DNA of 64,000 bases, taken from contig MU385874.1 of the NCBI GenBank assembly GCA_022497145.1, positions 124,001 to 188,000 of the forward strand, in the 5' to 3' direction. Below are positions 38,092 through 48,787 of this stretch, in pieces. Within the stretch, counting starts at the first letter, position 1; the number at the start of each line of letters is the position of its first letter. The notes beneath the pieces were generated by a model. The model worked only from the letters and a program-made list of their open reading frames with translations. It had not been told where the DNA came from and did no database searches. A program made the translations under genes and the position numbers. The stretch comes from Rostrohypoxylon terebratum (taxonomy: Eukaryota; Ascomycota; Sordariomycetes; Xylariales; Hypoxylaceae).

Positions 38092-38543
38092 ATGTCTTCT
38101 TCAGGCGTCGACGAAAAGAAGCCCCAGCGACAGCCGACGGTCGCTCAGGAGTCTGACCAATCGGACGCCTCCGACCAGATGTCCGAGACCTCGCGACCCC
38201 CACGCACCCGTCGTCGCAACCGTCGCCGTCCCGGCTCCGTCCAGCCCCTGCAGTCGCAAGAAGATCAGCAGATGCTCCAGCAGAGGCAACAGCAACAAAT
38301 GATGCAGCAACAAATGCAGCAGCAGCAGATGGTACAGCAAGAACAGGGCGGTGGTGGCAAGTCAGACACTCTTCGACTCCGTCTAGATCTCAATCTCGAG
38401 GTCGAGGTCACGCTCAAGGCTCGCATTCACGGCGACTTGACATTGGCATTATTGTACGTGATACCTACCTCCCCACGACTAACTGAATCTCGTATTTACT
38501 CAAGGATAGTGGCTGACTACTCGAATTTTCCAGGGACACTTAA
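38092..38543 (+). CDS. Small fungal protein with basic/Gln-rich head and LRLRLDLNLEVEV core
   Basis: Two exons, 38092-38453 and 38534-38543, give 123 aa. The N-terminus is Ser/Asp-rich, followed by TRRRNRRRPGS, a Gln/Met run (about residues 60-85), and a conserved-looking amphipathic core LRLRLDLNLEVEVTLKARIH followed by GDLTLALL at the C-terminus. Alternating hydrophobic residues suggest beta strands. Small proteins ending in this motif are widespread in filamentous fungi, with no function known to me. The intron has a GTACGT donor, a CTGAC branch point 17 nt before TTTTCCAG, and ends the protein just after LALL, as I recall for relatives. Unspliced, the frame runs to 38613 (173 aa), so a retained-intron form with a different tail is possible. 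Confidence 0.7.
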
Positions 38544-38796
38544 ACTCTCGACTGAAGGCGAAATGTTACGAGTATCACGACAATTAATGACAAGGCGAGG
38601 TTGGTTTCAGTGAGAATTGGGATGGAAAATCACTAGACGAGTTTCGAGACACGTCGCAATACTAGAAAGACTTGCATATTTCCTGTCGAGTTCATTCTCT
38701 ATGTTGGTACCTAGGTTAGGTAGTTTAAGTACTTGATTTAATTAATTAGTCTTGAACTATCATACTCTGTCAAACACCGTCACGTTTTTCTCGTTC

Positions 38797-40434
38797 TTAG
38801 ACTATCTTCCCCTGCTCCCATGAGGGATCCGGTTTTGACGGTTGGTTACGTCGAGACGTGATCAAGTGCCACGCAAAAAAAGTGATGCCAGTGAGTCCTA
38901 TCGCGAACGCCGCGAACACCCAGATGTACTTAGAAACAACCGATCCTCCAGTCTGAGGATTCCAGTCGAACATATCCATTGAGAATATCGCCTATGGGAC
39001 GTTAGCCGAGATTCCTGTGTTTCATTCGTTCGTGCCACCTACCGCAACACTAGAGAAGGGCAGGTAGATCATCGTTAATAGTGCTATCGATCTCATCTGC
39101 GTGCCCTCCTGTTTTGTTTCATATGCAATATCCATGCTGGTGGATGTCATTTTCTTGTTGACCTCCGAATCCATTTTCGCTATTTGATTGTACGCCTAGA
39201 TGGTTTAAGCATTCCAAGCCTCTCACGATAAACGAGGATGACTTACTGTCTGCGTGGCTAGAGTCGTGTCTTCAATGATCATCTTACACTCATTTATCTT
39301 GACGTCGTACTCATCGATGATATCATTTACTCTCTTCTTCATTAGAGTCCCATATTTGCTGAACCGACGTGTCCTCTTGCTTTCATTCGCGAATCTGTCA
39401 AACTCTTCGGCAAGTTTGGAGAGTTGATGTTTCACGGCTTTGATATGGTCCAAAAGGGATCTGGCCTTGAAACATAATGAGACATATTCCTGGGTCTTCT
39501 CATTGCTAATATCGGCGGCTATCTTTGTTGATTCGCTATCGAAGTAGTCGGACCGCAGAGTAAAGTCGTCAACGAGGTCCTCGACCTTCTCTAGTAGCCT
39601 TTCCCTCTCAAGTTCGACAAGAAGCCCGACCAAAAGTAACGGGTACTTGGTCTTATCACCTGCTTCCCTAATGCGCTTCTCAATGTCATCCATCTGTTCC
39701 TCGTTGCACCCGTATATAACGGCAAACGTCTCATCCTTGCTCGGGACATATGTCAGGGATAATGCGAGGTCTCCAGGGAGAGATGCCGACATTCGAGCAA
39801 TGAAAGCTGCATTGCGCTGTTAGATGAGGGGTTGTGATTCCCAATAGAGAGGATCTACCCACATATTTTTGATTCACTCGCCTTACCCGTCTCGTAATAC
39901 GATGTGAAGTAATCCGCGCCTCTTAGTAGTGGCCGCCGTATCTCTCGATTGATGTGGAATTTCCTCGTGAGTCTCTCCCATGTGTCACTGGTTACCGAGA
40001 TGTATGAGGCCGGTGCTTCTTTTCCGTCGAAGATAGGGGAAGCCCTGCTACAAAGACTGTTCAAAGGTATCGTTAATATCTATCTTTCTTTTTGGAACAT
40101 GGAAGCATCTATTACACTACATGAAGCTTGCTTCCTGCGATGGTGGTGTCTAGTTCATCAAGCTATGATCCTAGTTAGTAATTCTTCTCATAGTATCCAT
40201 GCAGTTTGTTCTCGTACCTCAAAGAACCAATTATCCCATTGTTGCTTGTCTTCAAGCTCATCCCTTATAAACGTCTAGCATTAGGGTCGTTAGCGACCTT
40301 CGGTGAATGACACGTTACCATACACTTACCGGGCCAGATTCCAGTTTTAGAAGAGCTACAGTGCGACGCTGCTCGAAACGAAATATCCCAAAGTCTCGGC
40401 TGGTCCAAGACGAGTCCTCCGCGTGCCAGTCCAT
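38797..40434 (-). CDS. CorA-like (Mg2+ transporter-like) membrane protein lacking the GMN motif
   Basis: Seven exons on the minus strand: 40434-40330, 40274-40218, 40162-40116, 40056-39887, 39806-39247, 39195-39043, 38991-38797; 428 aa. It has a soluble N-terminal domain and a long charged helical region (about residues 190-310). The C-terminal TM pair is MRSIALLTMIYLPFSSVAAI and YIWVFAAFAIGLTGITFFAW. This is the CorA fold layout. In true CorA the first TM ends in YGMNF; here the position reads FSMDMFDW, so G and N of GMN are replaced. Such GMN-less CorA-like proteins are common in filamentous fungi and their ion is unknown. An in-frame stop lies just before the start ATG. The third donor (GT followed by GTAATAG) is the least certain junction, but it is the only one of three overlapping GTs that keeps frame. 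Confidence 0.85.
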
Positions 40435-41012
40435 CCCCCTTATTCACAAGCTAGAGTCTAATCTCGAAAATTGCAAGTGCCGGTCTTTCGGAAGTCTTGA
40501 GGCATTAGGCAACCGGGAAGGAAATGTCAATCGCTGCTTGAAGGAAAATAAACTATGAAAACCCTTACCCTCCCCCCTGGTGGCATTCTATGATTTTGAA
40601 GCTATAATAGGCATTCTCGAAAGCCTCATTGGTCGCCCAACCCAGCCCATCCCGTACCGCCACGCTAGATCCCAATTGCTGTGTCCTATAGATCACCAGG
40701 TGATATATAATTGGTAGAATGATTGATTATATAACCAAACTGTAACCCTTCCTGCATATATATCATGAATATATTTCGAGCCACATGTAGAGTAACACTT
40801 GATGATGCTTGGTTGGTCGGCGCCTAACCGACCGTCGCGTATGTCGCTTATCCGTATTAGCACCCGACGCTCATGGCTAGTACCTAACGTAAAGCTCAAG
40901 CTCAAGACCCATCATCCGAGGAACCATCTAACTCATTTCCATCAAGGCAGAACGCCAAAGGCAGTCGTAACTAGCTCCGCAATAACCCCAACGTCGCCAT
41001 CTAAGACCGAGA
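40435..41012. promoter_or_regulatory. Divergent promoter, CorA-like protein / small protein A
   Basis: 578 bp between two divergent starts. It has no supportable ORF. No specific element is recognised. Confidence 0.4.
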
Positions 41013-41372
41013 ATGTCTGACTTCAAAACAGTTGGGGGTACGGAGGGGCACGAAGTGGTGTTGAGGCAGAGATATAATGACCCCGCGAAGCTTAAGAAGG
41101 TCCTCGATGAAATGTTTGGCGAGGGAAAGTATCGTGTTCAGGTAGGCACCCCCCCTCCCCCCCCCTATTCCAAGCAATGGGGATGGCATCCATGAATGCT
41201 AACTATCCGGTCTCAGACGAGATCGACCAGGTGGATACTGAGGGTACCGGAGCCCATGCCAAAAGTAAAATACGTCCAATTTGATCTCCGCGTTCGATAC
41301 TAAGGTCTTCCGATCATCTAGGAAAAACTAGCCAAAATCGAGGAGATAATCCGCTCGCATTATAATGGCTAA
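41013..41372 (+). CDS. Small protein A, 75 aa, candidate new family
   Basis: Three exons: 41013-41141 (43 codons), 41217-41264 (16 codons), 41322-41372 (16 codons plus stop); all introns are phase 0 with GTAGGC/GTAAAA donors and TCAG/CTAG acceptors. It is too short and too split for simple ORF finding. The predicted order is strand (EVVLRQRY), helix (DPAKLKKVLDEMFG), strand-turn-strand (KYRVQTRSTRWILRV), helix (PKEKLAKIEEIIRSHY): a compact beta-alpha-beta-beta-alpha domain without signal or TM segment. I do not recognise the family. It resembles the gene at 45554 (same first-exon length, same VQ junction, same last-exon length). It is convergent with the kinase gene 260 bp downstream and divergent from the CorA-like gene. 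Confidence 0.72.
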
Positions 41373-41632
41373 GGCCCTTCAAGAATACGGAGAGACTATA
41401 GCCATCGTGTTAGCAGGTGCTTATACTGCTGCCACTGAATCTAGTACAGGCACTGGGGATGAATCTGGATAGAGATATGTAGACTTACCATAGATGCATA
41501 TCTAATGATATCGAATAAGCTATGCCATTGTTATGATGATGATATGCGTGACTAGAAGAAAGGGGTATGAGGTAAGGTAGGTAGGAACTTCTATCCTAGA
41601 TCCTAGACCACTTAGTCTGGTAAAGTCGGGTT

Positions 41633-43549
41633 TCAAAGCTTTGACTTTGGCGCTGAATAGAATGACTCATCGCCCTCGCATCTTTTTCGGAGAATTTCCA
41701 TCTCGCTAGAGAGACTTGCGATGTCAACCCGCTTCGCTCGCTCTGGCTCAAGCATCTTGTCCCCTATTATGTCAAGCAGTTTGTGGAGGTACCCGCTGCA
41801 GTTTTTGTGCTGCTGAAGTTCGGAGATCCATTTTTGTACCTGGGGTTTCATAATAGGGGTTTGAGTTCCGCTCTGCTCGTCAACTTGGATCATGAAGAAT
41901 TTATCTGACTCCCATCCGGGGTAGACGTCTTTGTCGTTCCTGAACTTCGGGAAGTCGTTGATAACACTATCGTAGCCTTGCAAGAACCATGTGACATGCT
42001 CGAGAAACACGCACCCTAGACTATATACGTCGGAAGCACGCGAAATCCTCCCATCCTTTAAGTCAAACTCTGGTGCTATATAGGTTGCTGTTCTAGCAAT
42101 ATCCTTTGGATTTTGGTTGGATCGGGACACTTGGGTGTGTAGTCTTCCTAAGCCGAAATCCGACAGAGCAAGCAGATCCGGTGACTTCTCTGGGCGAAAC
42201 CACAAGAAATTATCGGGCTTGATATCACCGTGCCTTCCATATAGATCGTGGACATTATTAGGCCCCGCGCCAGAGTCCACCTCGGGGTTATCGTCAATGA
42301 ACTTCATCAAAGTTTTCTCACGCTCGTTATGTACGGATTGAAGGGCCAAGCAAATCTCATGGAACTGCTGAGACATCCAGAGGCAGTGGTCCTTGTTTCC
42401 GACATACTCTTTCTCCTTCGCTTTCCAGAACTGTGGGAGGTTTCCCTCTGCCCAGTCAAAAAGTAGATAGTATGTCGGGCACTTGGTACCAGAATAGGGG
42501 TCGATGACTTCGAACGTAGCCAACAGTTGAATTAAATGCTTGCTCGCCGTTTTCCCAGAGGCCCGATCCATGGAGAATAGTAGAGACGACAGCTCCATGT
42601 TGAACTCTTCCTCGTTATTATTATTAAGCTTCTTCAATGCGAAATACCCGTCTGGGTGACGTATCTGGTTGAGGTTAGGTTATATGTTAGTCATGGTATC
42701 CATGGGTGCGATAGTTAGGTTAGATGGATCCTCTGAACGTACCCCGAGCGTCCCGAAGTCGTAGTGGCTCTTCTCAATCTTGACTCGATACACCTCGCTG
42801 AAACCTCCATGAGAGTTGACGTCGGGAGGTAAAGGGGCCATCGTGCTTGCTCCCCTGGTACCTGTTATTGCCTTCTTGCGGATCTTTTCTCCGGTCACTG
42901 GGAATATGTCGCCAGGATCCAGCACATAGTGGGAGTGGACGTTCGGGTTGTAGCTGATGTATGGTGCGCTCAAGGAGTAGGACCAAGAAGAAAATTGTTC
43001 TCTGTCGTAAGATCGGTCATACGCATCGAGCGTCTCATGGCACTTGTTGTGTTTTCGACAAAAAGCTCTGTCAGAGGTATCTAATATCATCGGGAAACAT
43101 TGATCGTCGACGCCATCTGCTATATATTTCGGAAGATCCTGTACCATTCTACTTCCAATGAGAACAGCCAGCAGCTTCAGACGGCCCGACCCACGAAGTA
43201 CACATTCCGCCAGCTCATCCTTGTTCGAATAATTTTCGAAGTATCGCGAATTCAAGATGTTTTGAATTTTCTCTGGTGTGAGGATCTGTAGGATTTTGTG
43301 TCTGGGAATGTATTTCTTGGTTGAATCCAGAGCACTCCGCACTTTTGCATCGTCAAGCGCTCTGCCGACTTGAGTCTCGGGGTTAGCAGAGTTCGATTCG
43401 ATCTCGGGTCCAAAGTCCTCTCGAGGAGAGTAGGCACACGAGGAGCTGAAATCGGATTCCCCTCTGTCGGTTACTCTTCGAACTCTTTCTGAATCATACA
43501 ACCCAAGTCGCTTAGCAGTGTTTGCATGGGATAGGAGATTAGGCGTCAT
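41633..43549 (-). CDS. Fungal protein kinase with long N-terminal region
   Basis: Two exons: 43549-42743 and 42664-41633; 612 aa. The N-terminal 240 residues (helical, around KYIPRHKILQILTPEKIQNI and KLLAVLIGSRMVQDLP) match no domain I can name, though similar architectures occur in fungal accessory kinases. The kinase domain starts with a degenerate Gly loop (HGGFSEVYRV, about residue 248). The intron falls inside the N-lobe and splicing restores HPDGYFALKKL with the ATP-binding Lys (about residue 280). The catalytic loop is HGDIKPDNFL (HGD instead of HRD, Asp and Asn present), the metal site is SDFGLGRL (about residue 437), and the activation segment ends in TYIAPEF. All residues needed for phosphotransfer are present, so it is probably active. 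It is probably cytosolic; the substrate is unknown. Confidence 0.9.
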
Positions 43550-45553
43550 AATTGACGAGTAGGACGTTGGCTAGTTGTGTAATCTAGACAAGCAACGAAT
43601 GATGGAAAGCAAAACGTGAGTGTCATTCAGTGAGCTTTAGGTAGTTGTGGTGGGATAGATGGATCTGTGGTGGGTGTTTTCTATGCAAGAAAGGCGACGA
43701 GGCATTTTGAGGCTCTAACACTGAGAGAACTGCAATTATATAGGGGTGAGGCTATAGCCCCCATCTGGTTTCGAGAACTATACTTGATTAGGCAGATATA
43801 CGATTATATGGATGAGTCGGGATGAATTGCATCCCTCGTGTAGGAAACGGTATTTGGCCCCCCCTAAAACGGTGTGCAATCGCCTGCCAGATATGCCGAC
43901 CTAAGGTCATCATGGCCGTGATTTTCGCCTCCTGGGAGACGTGAAGAGCGATGCGTGAAGTTCATTGCACTTTAACAGGAGCTGATAGAAAGCCACAACG
44001 TCACACCGATCCAAAGGACAGTCTCAGTTGTCTCTTCTGTCGGGCGGTGATAAATCATTGCTGCCTCATGGGACCTGACGAGGCAACCTATCAAGAAGCT
44101 GATTTGGCAAAGTCACTTTGTTTCATCCTCACGTTGTCACCTTGAAGAGGTAAGAAGCTACTTGGATGTCATAGCTGAGATGATTCCATATGCTAAAAAT
44201 ATAGTACTTATCGATATTTTGGCCGGGAGACATCCGAGTTTGCGAGTGCCGAGGTACGGATGTAAATCTCGATGCTTTAAGTGGCGTATCTCCTATAATC
44301 CCCCTGTATAGATCTGCGAACAAGCCCTCGGGTCCGCCCCTTGAAAGAAAGCGACCAATTGAAATCATATTGTATGTTTTAGGTAAAGCATCGCGTAAAC
44401 TTCACCTACGGATGGTTGGTTAAGACACCGTGCAAGTACTATCCGCTGTCGTGTGTGGCTTTCCGGGAATTCGATATTAAACGAGAAATGCATTGGTCAA
44501 TGGTCACATTGGTAGACATTGCTGGTTAGTCCATATGTTTTGTGCAAGCTGAATTGAGGGCGGTGAGATTCTGCGCCAATAATGATACGCCAATGTGGCA
44601 GTGAGCCGATAGCCCACCCTTTTCGGACGACATATCAGCTTGTCCTACTCAACATCTCATCTTCCGACCTCCATGTAATCACTTGTTGTTAATGTGTTGT
44701 AGAGCTCGGTTGCCTCACTTATACTCTTGCTTGAAGTATTTATTCTGTGCAATCCACATCTAGGTAAGTATCTCCTTTTTCCACGTCAATGGCATGGATG
44801 CGTGGTTCAACTCGATCGTAGCCCTGCTGGTTGAGCGGCAATTGACATGTGCTTGCTAGCAGCCACATGATACACCCACATGGTAAGCCACAGCTACAAA
44901 GTGATATCAGCACTTAGCACTTAAGCGACTTTCTGCAATAGCACAGGCTCTAATGAGCGTCACGATCCTTTCCCAAAGTGACACCCCCGGGATACAGCCT
45001 CGATTACAGGAATGGACGGCGACTTTTCATCCAATCATTACCGCAACTGCCAAGAATATTCATTCATTACACGATCATTAAAGGGTCCACTGTCACGTAT
45101 AGTTCTGTATACTATGTAGCTGGGTAGGCAATATAGGGGGTTTCTTGCATGACTTAGTCGAGAACGTGCCATCTGTAGAACCGACATACTCTAGTGAGCC
45201 ATAGGATAGGTACCTATATGTGTGGTTCGAAACATCACAACAGTCTGTTCCTGTCCATCTTTATTAAAGGCGGAGATTTAACTTCGTATCTACCCACCTA
45301 CCTGGCTAGGAGTTCTGATGATGGCGAATTAGATGCAATATTTCAAAAATGAATAACTGGCGTCCTTAAACGTGTTCACAGCCATCTCGGAAGTCCGCCT
45401 CATACTTCGCCTACTGGCCGTTCCAGATCTTAATTCTTAACATATAAAAAGCTATATCGACAACCTTGGTATTCGGAATCTTCGTCTAATAATCAAGCAT
45501 CATATTCTTCCACATTATCCATAATATTGTACGATTCCGAGGCATACTTGAAC
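43550..45553. other. 2-kb intergenic tract, no gene seen
   Basis: AT-rich DNA. The short frames at 43951-44145 and 44129-44368 overlap on opposite strands and show no domain. The last 100 bp before 45554 are a plausible promoter. Confidence 0.5.
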
Positions 45554-45917
45554 ATGGCCACACGCAACTCTATGGGCGCGGAGAAAGGAGTGGCGACTTT
45601 GTCTGTCCCGGCATCGAGAGTTAGCTCAAGCCAGCTGAAGACATATCTGGATCAAAATTATCCTGGCCGACACTCTGTGCAGGTATGAGAAGGAGCAGAT
45701 TGACAATACTTGTTTCATATAGGAAGTAATAACAATGGAGAAGTTGAAACGGGACGAATTCACGGTTACGGTAACCGGACAAGCAAGTGGAAGCAACGTG
45801 AGTCATATTTAAATCAGACTGCCATCCGATATCCAATGGAAATGATATACTGATTCATAATTACAGGATAGTGACCGTCACACAGACCTCGAACCGCTGT
45901 TCAGGCCTTCGAAGTAA
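45554..45917 (+). CDS. Small protein B, 84 aa, candidate relative of small protein A
   Basis: Three exons: 45554-45682 (43 codons), 45723-45797 (25 codons), 45867-45917 (16 codons plus stop). Introns are phase 0 with donors GTATGA and GTGAGT and acceptors ATAG and ACAG; the first is only 40 nt, at the low end for this window. Predicted order: strand (GVATLSVPAS), helix (SSSQLKTYLDQNYPG), strand (HSVQEVITMEKL), strand (DEFTVTVTG), polar tail (DSDRHTDLEPLF). The match to small protein A is in LKTYLDQNYPGRHSVQ against LKKVLDEMFGEGKYRVQ, with the intron at the same place. No signal or TM segment. The family is not recognised. Confidence 0.62.
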
Positions 45918-46877
45918 GACGAGCTGAGTTCGCTATTTCGAAAAGATTGGCTGTATTTCCAGCAGTGTCGTGTGTATGCCTCATTGGAAGCCAATTGCTC
46001 AAAAGCGGACTCACATAAAGTCATATTCGCCGTTAATTGGCACTCATGGACGTGAGAGACCTAGGCTAATGAAAGCTCCGCCTTGGCAGTTGGGAACTGA
46101 TATACAATCCGAGTTGCGGAGGTTTTCAACCCTTTCGATGGATTGGAGGATAGCTTTAAGTAGTACCAGCCTGTTCATTTTGGATGTTGTCTGGGGGGGT
46201 TTTCTACCTGAAGATCACACTCGGGTCTGCCTTTTCCTATCGATGGATTTGATTGAGAAAGTATTTGCCGTCGAAGACAAATACGGGTTCATAGAATTTC
46301 ATTGATCGGTAATGGGCTAGATTGAACATAGAATTTTTAATTTGGGTGCTAATTTAAATAGAAAATAATACCTGAACAGTTATGCAAGTATTTGGGGATT
46401 TCACTGATTTGCTGCTTTAGAATAGGTATATGAAACCATCCATGGTTGGGCCATTATCGCCGAATAGGGGTAAATATGGCTTCCGAGATATCCATGGATA
46501 TCGCGGTTACACCTTACGTGTTGGAATTATTGGAATTATCTGGCTCCGTTCAAGCAGAACAGAACCCGAGTTAAATAGTCGGGACAGAGGGGAATAATGA
46601 GGGATTTTTATACGTCTTCTATTCTATTCCTGTCTTAGTACCTAGTTGAGACCGGATCGGTTTTGCAGATCGGATCGCCGGTCATGCTTGACTCCAGTTT
46701 TGCGGAGATATCCGAGCATTTTCGGTTGTTGACCGAAGTCGTAACCCTTCTCCGCACCGGTGGAAGTAACGCTATGAAGCAACTGCTAGGCATATTTATC
46801 TCATATGTACTTTTCTTACTATTAAATCGCATATTTATTTGTATATTATATCAATATACCTATAAAAAATACACGTG
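45918..46877. other. Intergenic, no gene seen
   Basis: The frame at 45976-46305 (110 aa from its first ATG) has no domain, signal or splice support. The last 150 bp before the esterase are AT-rich. Confidence 0.5.
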
Positions 46878-48589
46878 ATGCCAGGAGAAGGAGAAGGAGA
46901 ATCGCCGGTGAGGCCCAAGGTCACCCTTACGCAGGGGACGGTGGTGGGAATACAGCAGCAGGATGCGTACCCCAAACCTGTCGACGCCTTTTTAGGAATC
47001 CCTTACGCCTTGCCGCCCACAGGGGACAGACGATTCCGACCCCCCGAAAAAGTGGCGGCCTCCACCGACGTCATAGACGCATCCAAGTTTGGGCCAAGAG
47101 CACCTGCAAAATTATTCATTGTCAAGGGACCACAGCTAGAAGAAAGCGAAGACTGCCTCACGGCTAATGTCTTCCGTCAAACAGGGACCGGAGGCCCGGG
47201 TTCCAAGCCGTTGCCGGTTGCCATCTATTTCCACGGCGGAGCTTTCAACCGTGGATATGCTGCACAACATGATAGCGCGTCTATGGTCGGTTGGTCCGCC
47301 GAGCCATTTATCCTTGTGTCTTTTAATTACCGTCTTGGAGCCCTTGGGTTTCTGCCCTCGAAGCTCAGTGCCAAGTATGGAGCACTCAACTTGGGGTTGA
47401 AAGATCAGATTCTACTTATGGAATGGGTACAAGAGAATATTGGCCGATTTGGAGGAGATAGAAATAATGTCACCATTTTTGGTCTCTCTGCGGGAGCTCA
47501 TTCGGTATTTCTACCCCTATTGCTCTGTAGGGAACCACTTGTACTAAAATATGAACCACTAAGATCGGCCACCATCTCCTCGATTATAAGGAGGGTAAAC
47601 CCGAACTTTTCCACCGCGCCATGATGGAGTCCGGCGCACCGACTTCGCGAGCCGTACGTCACTACGATTCAGACATCCACGAAGAACAGTTGAAAGCCTT
47701 CCTCAAAGAAGTCGACTGTCCGGAAGGTCTACCCGAAGACGGAATCTTCCCCTTCCTCCGCTCCATCCCGCTCTCCGTCATCACAAAAGCACAAACTACC
47801 GTCTTCTACCGCTACAACCCTAGCCTCCGATGGGCCTTCCAACCCGTCATAGACGGCGAGCTGATCCACCACCGACCCATCGACGGCTGGCGCGACGGCA
47901 AATGGCACAAAGTGCCCATCGTGACCGGCTTCAACGGCAACGAGGGCTCCCTCTACGTGCCCAAGACGATGTCCGAATCCTCTGAGTTCACCAACTTCTT
48001 CCGTGAGCTGCTGCCCCAACTGTCCCAACAAGACCTCGACACGATCGACGCCCTGTACCCGGACCCGGCCACGGTGCCGGACTCGATATACAAGGAAGAC
48101 CGGCTGAGCCTTGGCGTCGGACCCCAGTACAAGAGGATCGAGGCTGCATACGCGCACTATGCGTACGTAGCGCCGGTGCGGCAGACGGCGCATTTCGCGG
48201 GCCCCCATGTGCCGGTGTACTTGTACCACTGGGCGGCCATAAGCAGCGCCGTCGGAGGCGCGAGTCACGGCGACAATATGGCGTACGAGGTGCGCGAGAA
48301 GGCGGTATGCGAGAAGTCGAAGGCTCAGGATGAGCTGGCGGGCGTGCTGCACGCTTACATCACGAGCTTTATATGTACCGGCGATCCGAACAAGATCCCG
48401 GGGGCTTACGGGGATAGGCCGGAGTGGGTTGCACACCGGGGGGATGAGCCGAAGAAGATTGTGTTCGGGCTGGGGAATGAGGAGTTAATAGGGGGCGGTG
48501 TTGGCGTGCCTGCGACGGTCGACGATGATGTGTGGGCGAAGAAGGAGTGTGATTTTTGGTGGGATAAGGTTGAGATATCACAGCAATGA
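46878..48589 (+). CDS. Type B carboxylesterase (alpha/beta hydrolase)
   Basis: Two exons: 46878-47504 and 47564-48589; 550 aa, normal for the family. It hydrolyses carboxylic esters; the substrate is not predictable. Landmarks are DAFLGIPYALPPTGDRRF, the EDCLTANVF signature, the oxyanion hole YFHGGAF, the nucleophile elbow FGLSAGAHS (Ser about 204), the acid in GFNGNEGSLY (Glu about 336) and the His in GGASHGDN (about 444): the full Ser-Glu-His triad. The intron directly follows GLSAGAHS; splicing restores IGHHLLDYKEGKPELFHRAM, so the apparent frameshift between the two long frames is just this 59-nt intron. There is no signal peptide, so it is likely intracellular. Confidence 0.94.
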
Positions 48590-48787
48590 TGTAGATCACG
48601 AATAACATCCAAACCTCATGGGTCTTCTTCTTCTCATGTGCTTCTGAAAGGGGAGTGATCATTTATTAATAATCCAATCTCAGATGCATCTAACTACCGG
48701 AATTCCGAGTTCCTAATCCCAAAATTCCAAATCTGATTAAAATCAACCGGGTATCATAACACCATCCCACCTCATCTTCCTCGCCCC

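Noticed and set aside
46875..48589. Apparent frameshift or pseudogene in the carboxylesterase
   Set aside because: A 59-nt intron with GTATTT donor and CTAAG acceptor joins the two frames and restores the conserved sequence after the active-site Ser.
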